Below, piece by piece: positions 34,712 to 46,591 of a stretch of 64,000 nucleotides of DNA. The DNA is taken from positions 47,023,646 to 47,087,645 of the forward strand of contig CM039508.1 in assembly GCA_022432975.1 (NCBI GenBank). Reading direction: 5' to 3'. Every line of letters begins with the position of its first letter. The stretch's first letter is position 1. Made by a program: the position numbers and the translations under genes. The DNA comes from Begonia masoniana. Its lineage: Eukaryota > Streptophyta > Magnoliopsida > Cucurbitales > Begoniaceae. The notes below the pieces were generated by a model that worked only from the letters and a program-made list of their open reading frames with translations, had not been told where the DNA came from and ran no database searches.

Positions 34712-35214
34712 TTTTTTTTAGGTTGAAGTTTCTCCCACAAAGAACAAATGGTGCCTCTACAATGGATGCTCGAGGCACATGACGGGAGACTCAACCAAGC
34801 TTGCTGTTGTCAACAAAAAGAAAGAAAACGTCACTTTTTGTGGAAACCAGAAGGGTAAAATAGTTGGCATCGGTAACATAGGTAATAGCTCTAACCCTAT
34901 TATTGAGAATGTTTTTCTAGTAGAAGGGTTAAAGCATAATGTACTTAGTATAAGTCAACTGTGTGATAATGGTTATAAAGTGATATTTAAATCAAATGAA
35001 AGTGTGATTAAAGATGTGACAAATAGCAAAATTCTGTTCAAATGGTATAGAAAAGAGAATGTGTATATTATTAATTTAGATATCTTTGAACTTGTTGATG
35101 AAAAATGACTTGCTGTGAATCTGTTGGTTGATAGTTGGACTTGGCATAGGAGATTAGGACATGTAGGTATGGTCACCTTAGCTAAGATTACTATGGAGAA
35201 TTTAGTTAGAGGAA
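34712..35214 (+). pseudogene. copia protease and GAG-pre-integrase remnant
   Basis: In the +1 frame relative to gag, the sequence reads KWCLYNGCSRHMTGD. The family has a catalytic DSG where this copy has YNG, so the aspartic protease active site is lost. The frame continues through the protease body (FLVEGLKHNVLSISQLCDNG) to a TGA at 35106-35108. Past the stop it resumes with TWHRRLGHVGMVTLAKI and NLVRGIPSI, the pre-integrase zinc-binding region. Everything from the integrase core through reverse transcriptase is missing after about 35215. Confidence 0.85.
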
Positions 35215-35229
35215 TTCCATCAATATTTC

Positions 35230-35438
35230 AAATAATCATATCCAACATTCTAGAACAAAGCACATCGAGGTTAGATTTCATTTTATTAGAGATCATGTTC
35301 TGAAAGGAGATATCACTCTAGAATTTGTCAATTCTGCTGATCAATTAGCAGATATCTTTACCAAGCCTTTGGATGAAAAGACGTTCAATAATATAAGAAT
35401 AAGGTTAGGTGGTCTCATTCAGATTGAGAAAAACTGAG
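35230..35438 (+). pseudogene. copia RNase H C-terminal tail
   Basis: Directly after the deletion junction a different frame gives QHSRTKHIEVRFHFIRDHVL, then EFVNSADQLADIFTKPLDEK and a TGA at 35436-35438. This is the standard 3' end of copia pol. Its juxtaposition with the pre-integrase fragment fixes the internal deletion to within about 20 bp. Confidence 0.88.
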
Positions 35439-35719
35439 GTTCTTTTTCTGTTGGAGAATATTGAACAATAGAGCAGATTTGTCCATGAAGGCATGGACGT
35501 TGTCAATGGACGTTGACAATGTTGTCAAAATGAACGATCTCCACAATTTCATTCTCTGTGAAAACGTGGTCACTATGGACGTTGACTGTGGACGTTAACA
35601 ATGGACGTTCACCCACTGAAATAAATTCCTTCGAAAGGGCTCAAAATTCCTAACTTTCAAAAATCACTTCTAAAACCTCTCGCGCCCTTTTTCCCTCGTT
35701 CCGTGATTTCTAATCTTCC

Positions 35720-37834
35720 TTGATACTCAACTCCAATCAAAATCCTTCAAATCTCCATCTATACTCAGAAAACCTATACCTACAAATGACATCTTCCTCT
35801 CACGCTCCGCAGGTCTTCTCGAGGAAGAAACATAAGACTTCCCATCCAGCAGATACCCAGTCTATCTCTACTCCTCCTCCTCTTCAATGGCCGAATCACG
35901 AGTTCATTAATCAGACCACTTTCAATAGGTATTATGAAGATTTCGAATTCAAACCATTTATTAGATCTAGAGGTATATATTTTCACGATTTAACTGGATT
36001 GGATTTCGATGAACCTTTAGTCAGATTAGGGTTAATAGGGCTATTTGATTTTGAAGCTCCTTTCTGTGAACCTGTAATTAGAATGATTTATGCCAACCTA
36101 GAACATTCAACAAGACCCTTTGTTCGTAGGAGCTATGTCTATGGAAGACATATCGAACTCACTCAAGATATGGTGCATCAAATTCTCTGCTGTGAGTTTT
36201 TAAATGGATCTCGCAGATATTTTGAGGCAACAACGACTCCATCATTTCTAGCTAAGCCTGCGGGCAAGGAATTAGTCAGACTGATTGCCAAGGATCAAAA
36301 TTGCTCTCCCCTAAAGCTGAAAAGTAAGGACTTAAACCTTAGGGCCAAAGTATTTCACTAAATGATCAATTATAACATTCTACCTGTAGAAGGTCACAGA
36401 GATCATGTCAGTGACATGGATCTCTTCTTGCTTGGACATTTTTTCAGAGGAGAACCCTTTCATGTTGGATTCATTATGCTTAACAGAATAGTCGTATGCA
36501 AAGCATCCAAGTCCTTGCCTTACAATCTTCTGATTATGAAGATTTTAAATTGGTTTGGAGTTAGATTTCCTGAGTCTGAAAAGCTTTTATCCTTGAAGAA
36601 ATCCGATTTTTTCTCATCCTCCACCTTGTCCAGAATGGAAATCACAAGAGATGATCAAGGTGTGTTTGTTGAGAAAGCTGGTCGAGGTGTTGTGTCTAGG
36701 ATGGGCATAGCTCAAAATGCTCAAGGTGAGCTGGTTGACAATGTTGGTAGACGAGGTGCTTTAAAGCGCTTGATTCTTGCTGAAGAAGAAGAGGAAGATA
36801 GCTCTCCAGATGACATTCGTCTTCATGTCCTTGCCCCTCTGCCACCTCCAGTTCTCCTCATTCAAGCTACTGAAGAGTGTGGTCATGATCAAATTCCCCT
36901 TCAAGAACCTTTAAGTGATCTTGACCCTCCTTTAGTCAAAGTTGATCTCCCTCGTCCAATCAGTCTCATCTGTGCACCCTCTCCAACTCCAGTGCCTCCT
37001 GTGCCAATTCGTGCTCCTCCTAGGACTATAAGTCGCCCCACTCCTCCAGTGAGGCCTTCTATCTCTGAGGATTTTCAGGATGAGATAAGGGCAAGCATTG
37101 CCAGCCTAGGGACAGGTCTTGACTCTTTCCAATCTCTGTATCTCACCCATCATGGTCAATTTGCAGCCCTTGTCCTTTCCCAACTTGAACACCTTACGGC
37201 TGCAAATCAAGGTTTGCTCAAATGCCTTGATCAAATGGAATCCAATCAAAGTTCAGCTATTGCTACTGTCAATCATCGTATTGCTCAAGCTGAACTCGAG
37301 AATAGCAAAGTTATTGATGACGTCCTCTCTTCAATTCGATTTCATTCCAGTCTAGTCACAACACAAATGCAGCGAGAATCTGCTAAGGTCCTCACTCAAT
37401 TTAGTGATCTCCGCGACCTTCTGATTCGGAGTGATCCTGCACCCCCTCATGGGAAAGATGCTTTAGAAAGCCATGGTGAGACACCTACACCAGTTCCTCC
37501 AGCTGCTTCAGCTGTTCCCTTCCGTGTTGAGCATTTGGATGTTGCTCAGGATGTTGGGCCTGATGCTACTGAAGAGATTGCTCTGTGTGAGGACAAGCCA
37601 GTGTCTGCGCAGTTTGTTGCTCAGCCCGCTTCTCTTCCAGATATAGCTATTGTTCCAGCTGCTGATGCTGCCTCTGCTGATACTATCATGCTTGCACCTG
37701 TCCGTGAGATAGTGCCTCCTGCTGATGCACTAATGGTGGATGCAGAGGTTGCAGCGGTTGCAGGGGATGCAGATGAGGATGAAGAAGAGCATCTATTCCG
37801 TTCTGCCAGGGATTTCTATTCTAGCCGTTTCTAG
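35720..37834 (+). CDS. 3' ORF of the Sirevirus-like element (plant-transposon-protein / env-like position), one in-frame stop
   Basis: Two ORFs, 35720-36361 and 36362-37834, lie in the same frame, separated only by TAA at 36359-36361. Read together they give about 704 codons; the likely start is the ATG at 35786 (MTSSSHAPQVFSRKK). Residues before the stop (FIRSRGIYFHDLTG ... HIELTQDMVHQILCC) and just after it (YNILPVEGHRDHVSDMDLFL) match the putative plant transposon protein domain seen in many plant retroelement ORFs. The second half is Pro- and acid-rich, with a coiled-coil-like stretch (about 37080-37400). It occupies the position of the env-like ORF of Sireviruses. No signal peptide or clear membrane helix is seen. 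Its function is unknown. It is much better preserved than pol. Confidence 0.75.
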
Positions 37835-38035
37835 GATTTTCACCTCTTCAGGATGATTTCCTTACTCCATTAGGGATCTTATAGGCTAGAATACTTCTTT
37901 CTCTCCCGAGAACTCAGCATATTTTTTTTAACACCGTGACTGATTTCTTTTTATGATATTTCATTTATTCACACTATGCTTGTTATCTCTACTGTGCTGA
38001 ATGTCATTTCTTCTTTCTGTGTTTTTGATAATGTC

Positions 38036-38198
38036 AAAGGGGGAGATAGATATGGAATGATACCGATGAAAATTATTTATTTGGTTGCGTGCATAGAATA
38101 TGGGGGAGTTAGAGAAGTTATTTATGATTCTGAGATTATTATGGGGGAGAACATAGTTAATCATTATATATATTTGTTATCATCAAAAATAGGGAGAT
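38036..38198 (+). other. multiple polypurine tracts upstream of the 3' LTR
   Basis: Four purine tracts precede the 3' LTR: CAAAGGGGGAGAT (38035-38047), GGGGGAG (38102-38108), GGGGGAGAA (38143-38151) and AGGGAGA (38191-38197). The last is next to the LTR start. Multiplicity of this tract is a known feature of Sireviruses. Confidence 0.75.
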
Positions 38199-40242
38199 TG
38201 TTAGCTTAAATGCGTTTAAGTAACTATATTTTTTATGATTATGTTTAATCTGGATTATTATGATTAACATGATATTGGTGAACTGATGATTAATTTGAAA
38301 TACATAGACTGCATAATTGAATTATTGTAACACCCGAGTTAACGGCCAGGTGATTTCCTTAACTGTATTAACGGTCATAAATATTTAATTTTCGTAGTTT
38401 AGGATTTATGCCAAGCTTAATTAATTACATGTGGATCTAAACTAGGTTGAGTGGCAAAGTTGTAATATTGGAAGATTGAGGCCTGTATTTAAAGAAAAAG
38501 GAAAGGATTCAAACCTCATTTAAAACCCTGTAGCCGACACCACCCTTTCCGGCGATTTCTTCTCTCGCAAGTCCTTACTCTCTGTTATCAGCAAACTCTC
38601 CTCGACGGCCGGTTTACTCCGCCACCACTCTACTACTCTGCGCCTGAGGTATGCATTAGACAATGTGGCTATCTGTTAGTTTATTAGCTCTGTTTTCAGC
38701 TCTATATTGAAGTTTTGGATTCTTCAATGGCCGAGTATTGATAAGAACATTTTGAAACCCGAGATTGGTAATGTCATTCCAAATCGATTCTGGACATTTA
38801 AAACAACCAACCCTGAGCTATCATTATCGAATCTGTCTATTTTGATTTTGGGATTTCGGGTTACATTGAGTATTAAACTAAGAACTCGGGAAGGACTCTT
38901 AGCTATTAGATCTTAGGATAACTCGAGATTAGAACTATTAGGATTTTGTTTTAACTACTGCAATGTAAATGTTTAGGTGAAGAAGTTTGAAGAGAAAGGA
39001 GCTCAAGTGCTAAGGAGACCAAGTAAGTGAATGTATTAAGATTTCCGGCTAATAGAGCCCTACATCGTAGGAGCACTAGGTTGAGATGTCCAATGATTAC
39101 CTTATGATTATGAGCTTGTCTGCACTTGAAGGACTTATGTATGTTGCGAGTCATACCATGTGATGACCTGTTAGTGAATGTGAAGTTGTCTGCTCTGGTA
39201 TGATCCTTGTCATAGTTTGATGAGTTAAAAGCTCTCATGTTCATGCATCATGAATGTTTCTCAAGCATAAGAAAATGTTTTAACGCATGTTTTTCATGAA
39301 CAAGATATGTATGTATATATGTATATGTATAAGATTTATGCAACGTGGATTAAGTGAGGGTTGGGGGCGGTTCGGCGTATGTCACAGTCCAAAGAATGAC
39401 ATATGAATACGACCCGCAGTAGGGAACAAGATCAAACTCACTGTCGAACCCCCTTTACCGGCACAAATCCTCTCTTGGTCCACACAACCTAAATAATGAA
39501 TATGATCAATGATTATGAACGATGAATATGATCAATGATCAATGACCATGAATAATGAATATGATCAATGACTATGAATGATGAATATGATCAATGATTA
39601 TGAATGATGATTATGATCCATGACTATGAATGATGATTGCGAGCAAAGACATGAACAAGAAAAGACTTATGAGCATGTGATTTTCCCAAATTATGCATTT
39701 ATGCATCCATGTTAGTGTTGCATTCCTTACTAAGCATTAGGCTTATAGTTTAAACTTTATGATGTAAGTGACGAGTTTTCAGGTGAGGAACTCAAGGTCA
39801 ATGAAAATGTCTAAGCTTGGTTGCTGGAGGATGCTCAGTGTGACAGTGAAGGCTGGATAGGCGATCAAGTTCCCTGGTTATACCCATAGTAAGTCAGAGA
39901 AGTTTATGATAAACAGATGACTAAGTAGAATAGAGTTTTCTTATAACAACGAGATTCGGATTTTGAATGGTTTGACTTCAGAAGCTGTTAACGATTTTAA
40001 GGATTATGAATGGTCTGTTTTGCTTAAGCCTTCCGCTAAGTGTATCTTGTATTGGATATGGTTGTTACTCATTAGGGTTTATAATTTCCAGGTTAAGATT
40101 TGAGTGAGTTGTAGTATTTTCTGTTGGATGAGGTTGTTTGATGATTATAGTGTTTTATTGCCGTAAGATAGAAGCTGGATGAGGCATTCATCCGGCTGAC
40201 GTCATCGGCAGATGTAGAGTGTCTAAGCCATCGGATGATGAA

Positions 40243-43200
40243 TGTGACAGCCCGAAACCGGATCCGAATCGGGTTCCAGGATCGGAGCCGTCACTCCTGG
40301 ACATTTACAGGAAATAACAGTGACTATTTTTTTTGAACAATAGAACAGTCGAAACAGTGAACAGAGAGGGAGAAACTGCAGTGGGTAATCGAAAACATTT
40401 ACAGGGGAAGACAGCCGACGTCATCGGAAGAGAAGATGACGTCAACCGGAAGACAAAATTTATAACTGGGCGGAAGACTTATGCCGACGTCATCGGAAGA
40501 GAAGATGACGTCAACCGGAAGACAAAATTTATAACTGGGCGGAAGACTTATGCCGACGTCATCGGAAGAGAAGATGACGTCAACCGGAAGACAAAATTTA
40601 TAACTGGGCGGAAGACTTATGCCGACGTCATCGGAAGAGAAGATGACGTCAACCGGAAGACAAAATTTATAACTGGGCGGAAGACTTATGCCGACGTCAT
40701 CGGAAGAGAAGATGACGTCAACCGGAAGACAAAATTATAACTGGGCGGAAGACTTATGCCGACGTCATCGGAAGAGAAGATGACGTCAACCGGAAGACAA
40801 AATTTATAACTGGGCGGAAGACTTATGCCGACGTCATCGGAAGAGAAGATGACGTCAACCGGAAGACAAAATTTATAACTGGGCGGAAGACTTATGCCGA
40901 CGTCATCGGAAGATGTGATGACGTCATCGGAAGAGAAGATGACGTCAACCGGAAGACAAAATTTATAACTGGGCGGAAGACTTATGCCGACGTCATCGGA
41001 AGATGTGATGACGTCATCGGAAGAGAAGATGACGTCAACCGGAAGACAAAATTTATAACTGGGCGGAAGACTTATGCCGACGTCATCGGAAGAGAAGATG
41101 ACGTCAACCGGAAGACAAAATTTATAACTGGGCGGAAGACTTATGCCGACGTCATCGGAAGAGAAGATGACGTCAACCGGAAGACAAAGTTATAAACTGG
41201 GCGGAAGACTTATGCTGACGTCATCGGAAGAGAAGATGACGTCAACCGGAAGACAAAATTTATAACTGGGCGGAAGACTTATGCCGACGTCATCGGAAGA
41301 GAAGATGACGTCAACCGGAAGACAAAATTATAACTGGGCGGAAGACTTATGCCGACGTCATCGGAAGAGAAGATGACGTCAACCGGAAGACAAAATTATA
41401 ACTGGGCGGAAGACTTATGCCGACGTCATCGGAAGAGAAGATGACGTCAACCGGAAGACAAAATTTATAACTGGGCGGAAGACTTATGCCGACGTCATCG
41501 GAAGAGAAGATGACGTCAACCGGAAGACAAAGTTTGTGAATAGTGACCGGAAGATGAAATTTGTGACAAACTTAGCAAATTTTAACATAAAGACTTACAG
41601 GCAGGGAACATCAAAACAGGAGGCATAAGGGCTTCAGACCCTCAAACCCGATTCCGAAACAAAGTTTTGAAATCATACTCTACAAACGACGGGAGTTCGA
41701 GCAGACAAACTGCATGGATAGCTCTAAAATTTGAGACTATCCATGCATGACCTGAAAATGGAGAACTCAAGCAGTTCCAGAATGTTTTCAAAACATTTAA
41801 AATATATGGATACAATCTGTCAAATACAGAGGTTTAAAAATACACCAACAACAGGACTTATACATTTCAAAATTTCCCACAAAACTTTCAAAATAAAACA
41901 CAAGACTACAACAGGGTTTTAAAACAGAACCTCAAACATCCAAAAAGTTTACAAATATGAACTTTACTTTAAAGACATAAACTTCCATACAGAATTTTGC
42001 CCGACTGCAGCAACCAACCCTGAGAGCTCGATCCGCCAACAGCAACCTACACCTCGGCCTGAGGCACCAAGTCCTCATCCACAGGATCCGTACCTACAAC
42101 AGGGAGTTCACCTATGAGCCTAAAGCTCAGTAAGAACATATCAGAATAAATGCAGTGATGCATATGCTATGCATGAACGTTTCAAATACATGAACATTAC
42201 TTTACATTACATTTCACTGGACAGGAAAGGTATAAGTGGGAGGAGGAGCTGGCGCAACAGGGTGTACATGCCACTTTCAGGACATAACAGGAGTACTTGA
42301 CAGGATGCCAGTCCTCGTCCACACTTAACCGCACATTACATTACAGATTTTATCTTACTCACTTCAAAACCAGTGCTGAAAACATTTGCATGATTTTACA
42401 GGAAACGTGTATGCATGAATAAGTGCGATACTTAAACCTAACATTCACAGATGGCAGAATGAATACTACAGGGAAACAGAATATAATGGAAACATGTTTA
42501 ACTTAAAACATAACCTAAAACCTATCTACCCGAACCATACCTAGTACCTCCAAGTTGTAGGGCCATAAGGGCCAACATAAACGTATGAACTTACCTGATT
42601 GCTGCGGTGTCAGATGCTCGAATGTCCCTGGAATGCTTGGATCTGTAGCATGCATGAAGAGGTATAAAACAAGCTGCAATGCTAACAAATAACCTGGAAA
42701 TTTATGCAGAAAACTCCACTCAGACTGGTAGAAAACAACAATGTGTTTCCATACAAAACTCGAGAGTTTTCTCCTAAATATCCTAACCTAAAACTTCAGC
42801 AAAACGCATACTTTTTGCTTGTCCAAATGTGTTAGCATTGAGAGATGTTTACCTTAGGCAGAAAACAAGGAAAACCCTAGGAGATCAAAGGTGTTTGGGT
42901 GAACTTTTGTCGCCTGGCAGAGAGAAAACAGAGGAGAAGTGAAGGTTTTTACGTAGAGTGAGGAGGAGAGGAGAAGAAGGTTGTCTTCTTCAACAAGTTG
43001 CCACATGGCAACCAACCAATGGCCTACTCCCAACCACCTTAATTGAGTGCCAACTTTGCCCTTTCATTGGTTTACAACCAAATTGGTTCATTTTAATCAC
43101 ACTTAGTTTGGTTTTTGTTCCACAATTTAAATTCTACAAACACCGTCGGTTTGGTTTCTGACAAAAATACTCCTTGCATTAATACCTATTTAATCCCACA

Positions 43201-43247
43201 TAAATTATCGGGGAAAACATTTACATGGCAAAATGCCGGGTGTTACA
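40243..43247 (-). mobile_element. solo LTR in opposite orientation nested in the previous LTR, TSD ATGAA
   Basis: On the minus strand it starts TGTAACACCCGGCATTTTGCC and ends GGGCTGTCACA, flanked by ATGAA at 40238-40242 and 43248-43252. The uninterrupted site (GGATGATGAAAGTGC) is seen again at 43303-43317 in the same LTR family. Length 3005 bp. It contains the 69-bp minisatellite with paired GACGTC palindromes. No coding domains remain. Confidence 0.9.
40414..41533. repeat. 69-bp minisatellite with paired GACGTC sites, about 16 copies
   Basis: The unit begins GCCGACGTCATCGGAAGAGA, continues AGATGACGTCAACCGGAAGA, and ends near GGGCGGAAGACTTAT (69 bp). Each unit holds GACGTCATC and, nine bases later, its inverted repeat GATGACGTC, so every copy can form a small hairpin and carries two bZIP-type GACGTC cores. 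Two units carry an extra GATGTGATGACGTCATCGGA insert (about 40912 and 41002). A few have a one-base loss in the TTTATAAC part. Confidence 0.95.
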
Positions 43248-43324
43248 ATGAAAGTGCTATTTTGTCGTCTAGCGATCGGCAGATGTAGAGTGTTTAGCCA
43301 TCGGATGATGAAAGTGCTTTGTCG

Positions 43325-45232
43325 TTTAGTGACCGGATGATGTAAATGATAATTTGTCGTTTAGTGACCGGATGATGTAAATGATAATTTGTCGTTTAGT
43401 GACCGGATGATGTAAATGATAATTTGTCGTTTAGTGACCGGATGATGTAAATGATAATTTGTCGTTTAGTGACCGGATGATGTAAATGATAATTTGTCGT
43501 TTAGTGACCGGATGATGTAAATGATAATTTGTCGTTTAGTGACCGGATGATGTAAATGATAATTTGTCGTTTAGTGACCGGATGATGTAAATGATAATTT
43601 GTCGTTTAGTGACCGGATGATGTAAATGATAATTTGTCGTTTAGTGACCGGATGATGTAAATGATAATTTGTCGTTTAGTGACCGGATGATGTAAATGAT
43701 AATTTGTCGTTTAGTGACCGGATGATGTAAATGATAATTTGTCGTTTAGTGACCGGATGATGTAAATGATAATTTGTCGTTTAGTGACCGGATGATGTAA
43801 ATGATAATTTGTCGTTTAGTGACCGGATGATGTAAATGATAATTTGTCGTTTAGTGACCGGATGATGTAAATGATAATTTGTCGTTTAGTGACCGGATGA
43901 TGTAAATGATAATTTGTCGTTTAGTGACCGGATGATGTAAATGATAATTTGTCGTTTAGTGACCGGATGATGTAAATGATAATTTGTCGTTTAGTGACCG
44001 GATGATGTAAATGATAATTTGTCGTTTAGTGACCGGATGATGTAAATGATAATTTGTCGTTTAGTGACCGGATGATGTAAATGATAATTTGTCGTTTAGT
44101 GACCGGATGATGTAAATGATAATTTGTCGTTTAGTGACCGGATGATGTAAATGATAATTTGTCGTTTAGTGACCGGATGATGTAAATGATAATTTGTCGT
44201 TTAGTGACCGGATGATGTAAATGATAATTTGTCGTTTAGTGACCGGATGATGTAAATGATAATTTGTCGTTTAGTGACCGGATGATGTAAATGATAATTT
44301 GTCGTTTAGTGACCGGATGATGTAAATGATAATTTGTCGTTTAGTGACCGGATGATGTAAATGATAATTTGTCGTTTAGTGACCGGATGATGTAAATGAT
44401 AATTTGTCGTTTAGTGACCGGATGATGTAAATGATAATTTGTCGTTTAGTGACCGGATGATGTAAATGATAATTTGTCGTTTAGTGACCGGATGATGTAA
44501 ATGATAATTTGTCGTTTAGTGACCGGATGATGTAAATGATAATTTGTCGTTTAGTGACCGGATGATGTAAATGATAATTTGTCGTTTAGTGACCGGATGA
44601 TGTAAATGATAATTTGTCGTTTAGTGACCGGATGATGTAAATGATAATTTGTCGTTTAGTGACCGGATGATGTAAATGATAATTTGTCGTTTAGTGACCG
44701 GATGATGTAAATGATAATTTGTCGTTTAGTGACCGGATGATGTAAATGATAATTTGTCGTTTAGTGACCGGATGATGTAAATGATAATTTGTCGTTTAGT
44801 GACCGGATGATGTAAATGATAATTTGTCGTTTAGTGACCGGATGATGTAAATGATAATTTGTCGTTTAGTGACCGGATGATGTAAATGATAATTTGTCGT
44901 TTAGTGACCGGATGATGTAAATGATAATTTGTCGTTTAGTGACCGGATGATGTAAATGATAATTTGTCGTTTAGTGACCGGATGATGTAAATGATAATTT
45001 GTCGTTTAGTGACCGGATGATGTAAATGATAATTTGTCGTTTAGTGACCGGATGATGTAAATGATAATTTGTCGTTTAGTGACCGGATGATGTAAATGAT
45101 AATTTGTCGTTTAGTGACCGGATGATGTAAATGATAATTTGTCGTTTAGTGACCGGATGATGTAAATGATAATTTGTCGTTTAGTGACCGGATGATGTAA
45201 ATGATAATTTGTCGTTTAGTGACCGGATGATA
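43325..45232. repeat. 35-bp minisatellite in the outer solo LTR, about 54 copies
   Basis: The unit TTAGTGACCGGATGATGTAA + ATGATAATTTGTCGT (35 bp) repeats head to tail with no visible variation over about 1.9 kb. The same phrase, GTCGTTTAGTGACCGGATGA, occurs three times in the gypsy 3' LTR near 3600-3680, where it is not amplified. Confidence 0.97.
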
Positions 45233-45912
45233 TAGAGCTTGTAAGCTATCAGAAGATGTCTTAGATGAACACGTGAATTTCACATGTCTATCGGTGGATG
45301 TTTTATTGGTCACACGAGATGCACGTGATCGTCGGTCGATGCGAGTATTCGCATCTGCCGATAGGTGTTTAAATGAGTCATGTGGGGTGCACATGCCATC
45401 CGGAAGACGCAATGTCTATCGATTGATGCATGCAGACCCATGCAACTTGTACGTCGATTGGAAGCATGTACGAGGGACTAACTTTCCATCCGTTAAGCTG
45501 AAGTCTTTAAGCCTGTTAGGTATACTGTTATTAAAAAAAACAGAGAAGGAGAAAAGAGCTCAAATATGAATTAAAGTTTTATGTAAAGTTAAGAATTTCG
45601 TGGCGATCCTCCCCGGGTCGTTACAATTATGATATAAATTGTATTTATCTGGAAATGCCCTTGAAAATGGTATTATGTTTTCTAACAATTTTGGGTACGT
45701 GTTAATAGTTTGTAGAATCAATTGTCCACGTGAAAGAAAAAAGAAATAAACGAAGTAGTCTGTGGAAATCAATCGTCCAAAGTTAGTCAGAATCAATTGT
45801 CCACAGTCAAGACGAAATCTGTTGTCCAAAGTTAAAGTGTGAGAATCAATCGTCCAAAGTATCACGTGAAAGTCAGGTGACTTCAGTCAAAATCAATCGT
45901 CCACGGCCAAGA

Positions 45913-46165
45913 CAGAATAGTAAAGACGCTGTCGTCCACGCTCAAAGGAAAGACTCTGTCATCCACGCTCAAAGCAAAGACGCAGTCGTCCACGCTCAAA
46001 GCAAAGACGCTGTCGTCCACGTTCAAAGGAAAGACGTTGTCGTCCACGCTAAAAAAAAAGACTCTGTTGTCCACGCTTAAAGCAAAGACGCAGTCGTCCA
46101 CGCTCAAAGCAAAGACGCAGTCGTCCACGATCAAAGGGAAGACGCTGTCATCCACAGTTTAAAAG
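45913..46165. repeat. short 27-bp array in the Sirevirus 3' LTR
   Basis: Nine to ten variable copies of the same 27-bp unit that occurs about 84 times in the 5' LTR. Variants include GACTCTGTCATCC and GACGTTGTCGTCC. Confidence 0.9.
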
Positions 46166-46396
46166 AGAAACGTTGTCGTCCAGTTAAAAGACAGACTTAC
46201 TTGTCCACAGCTTCATCATCCAAAGTATTCAAACAGAAGCAAAGCTCAATCATCCAAAGTCTCAATGCCAGACTTTAAAGACCGCGAGCGATAGTGACAC
46301 CAGAATTCAAACGGCTATTTTTCTGCGTACGGACTACTCACAACGGTCATATTTTTTAAAGCAAATTACAGACGCGAAGCAGATTAAAGAGGAGAG

Positions 46397-46405
46397 TATA
46401 AAAGG
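46397..46405 (+). promoter_or_regulatory. TATA box of the Sirevirus 3' LTR
   Basis: TATAAAAGG in the context GAGAGTATAAAAGGAAGAAC, identical to the 5' LTR copy at 32645. Confidence 0.55.
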
Positions 46406-46591
46406 AAGAACAGTAGCTCGAAGGAAGAATTTTTGCCGAAATTATCTCTGAACCCTCACAAGCAAAAACTTTGTAATACTATGTTATTTCCTACACCCCT
46501 CTACTCTTAAACTTGAGATTTATACCTTTGAGAGAGTGTAGCCATGTGCAAACTGTATTCATCTTGTAAAAGTGTAAAGACTGTGATTGAC

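Larger units (their letters stand above)
38326..45625 (+). mobile_element. solo Ty3/gypsy LTR, TSD ATTAT, itself hit by another LTR
   Basis: Starts TGTAACACCCGAG and ends GGGTCGTTACA, flanked by ATTAT (38321-38325 and 45626-45630). The host Sirevirus LTR continues exactly across the TSD. Without the nested LTR (40243-43247 plus one TSD) it is about 4.3 kb, of which about 1.9 kb is the 35-bp minisatellite. It contains CCGGCTGACGTCATCGGCAG (40192-40211), as do related LTRs. It also carries GATCAATGA-type short repeats at 39490-39640. Confidence 0.92.

Noticed and set aside
40333..40740. 135-codon ORF with a 23-residue repeat
   Set aside because: Created by the 69-bp minisatellite in a solo LTR; it ends where one unit loses a base.
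40245..43247. LTR border at TGACAGCCC with TSD GAATG
   Set aside because: The right flank does not repeat GAATG. Moving the border to 40243 gives TG...CA ends and an exact ATGAA duplication.
26581..45232. CRISPR-like appearance of the repeat arrays
   Set aside because: Units are directly contiguous without unique spacers, there are no cas-like genes, and the DNA is plant nuclear. These are minisatellites.
45883..46155. 90-codon ORF of VDDCVFALS type repeats
   Set aside because: Minus-strand shadow of the short 27-bp array in the Sirevirus 3' LTR.
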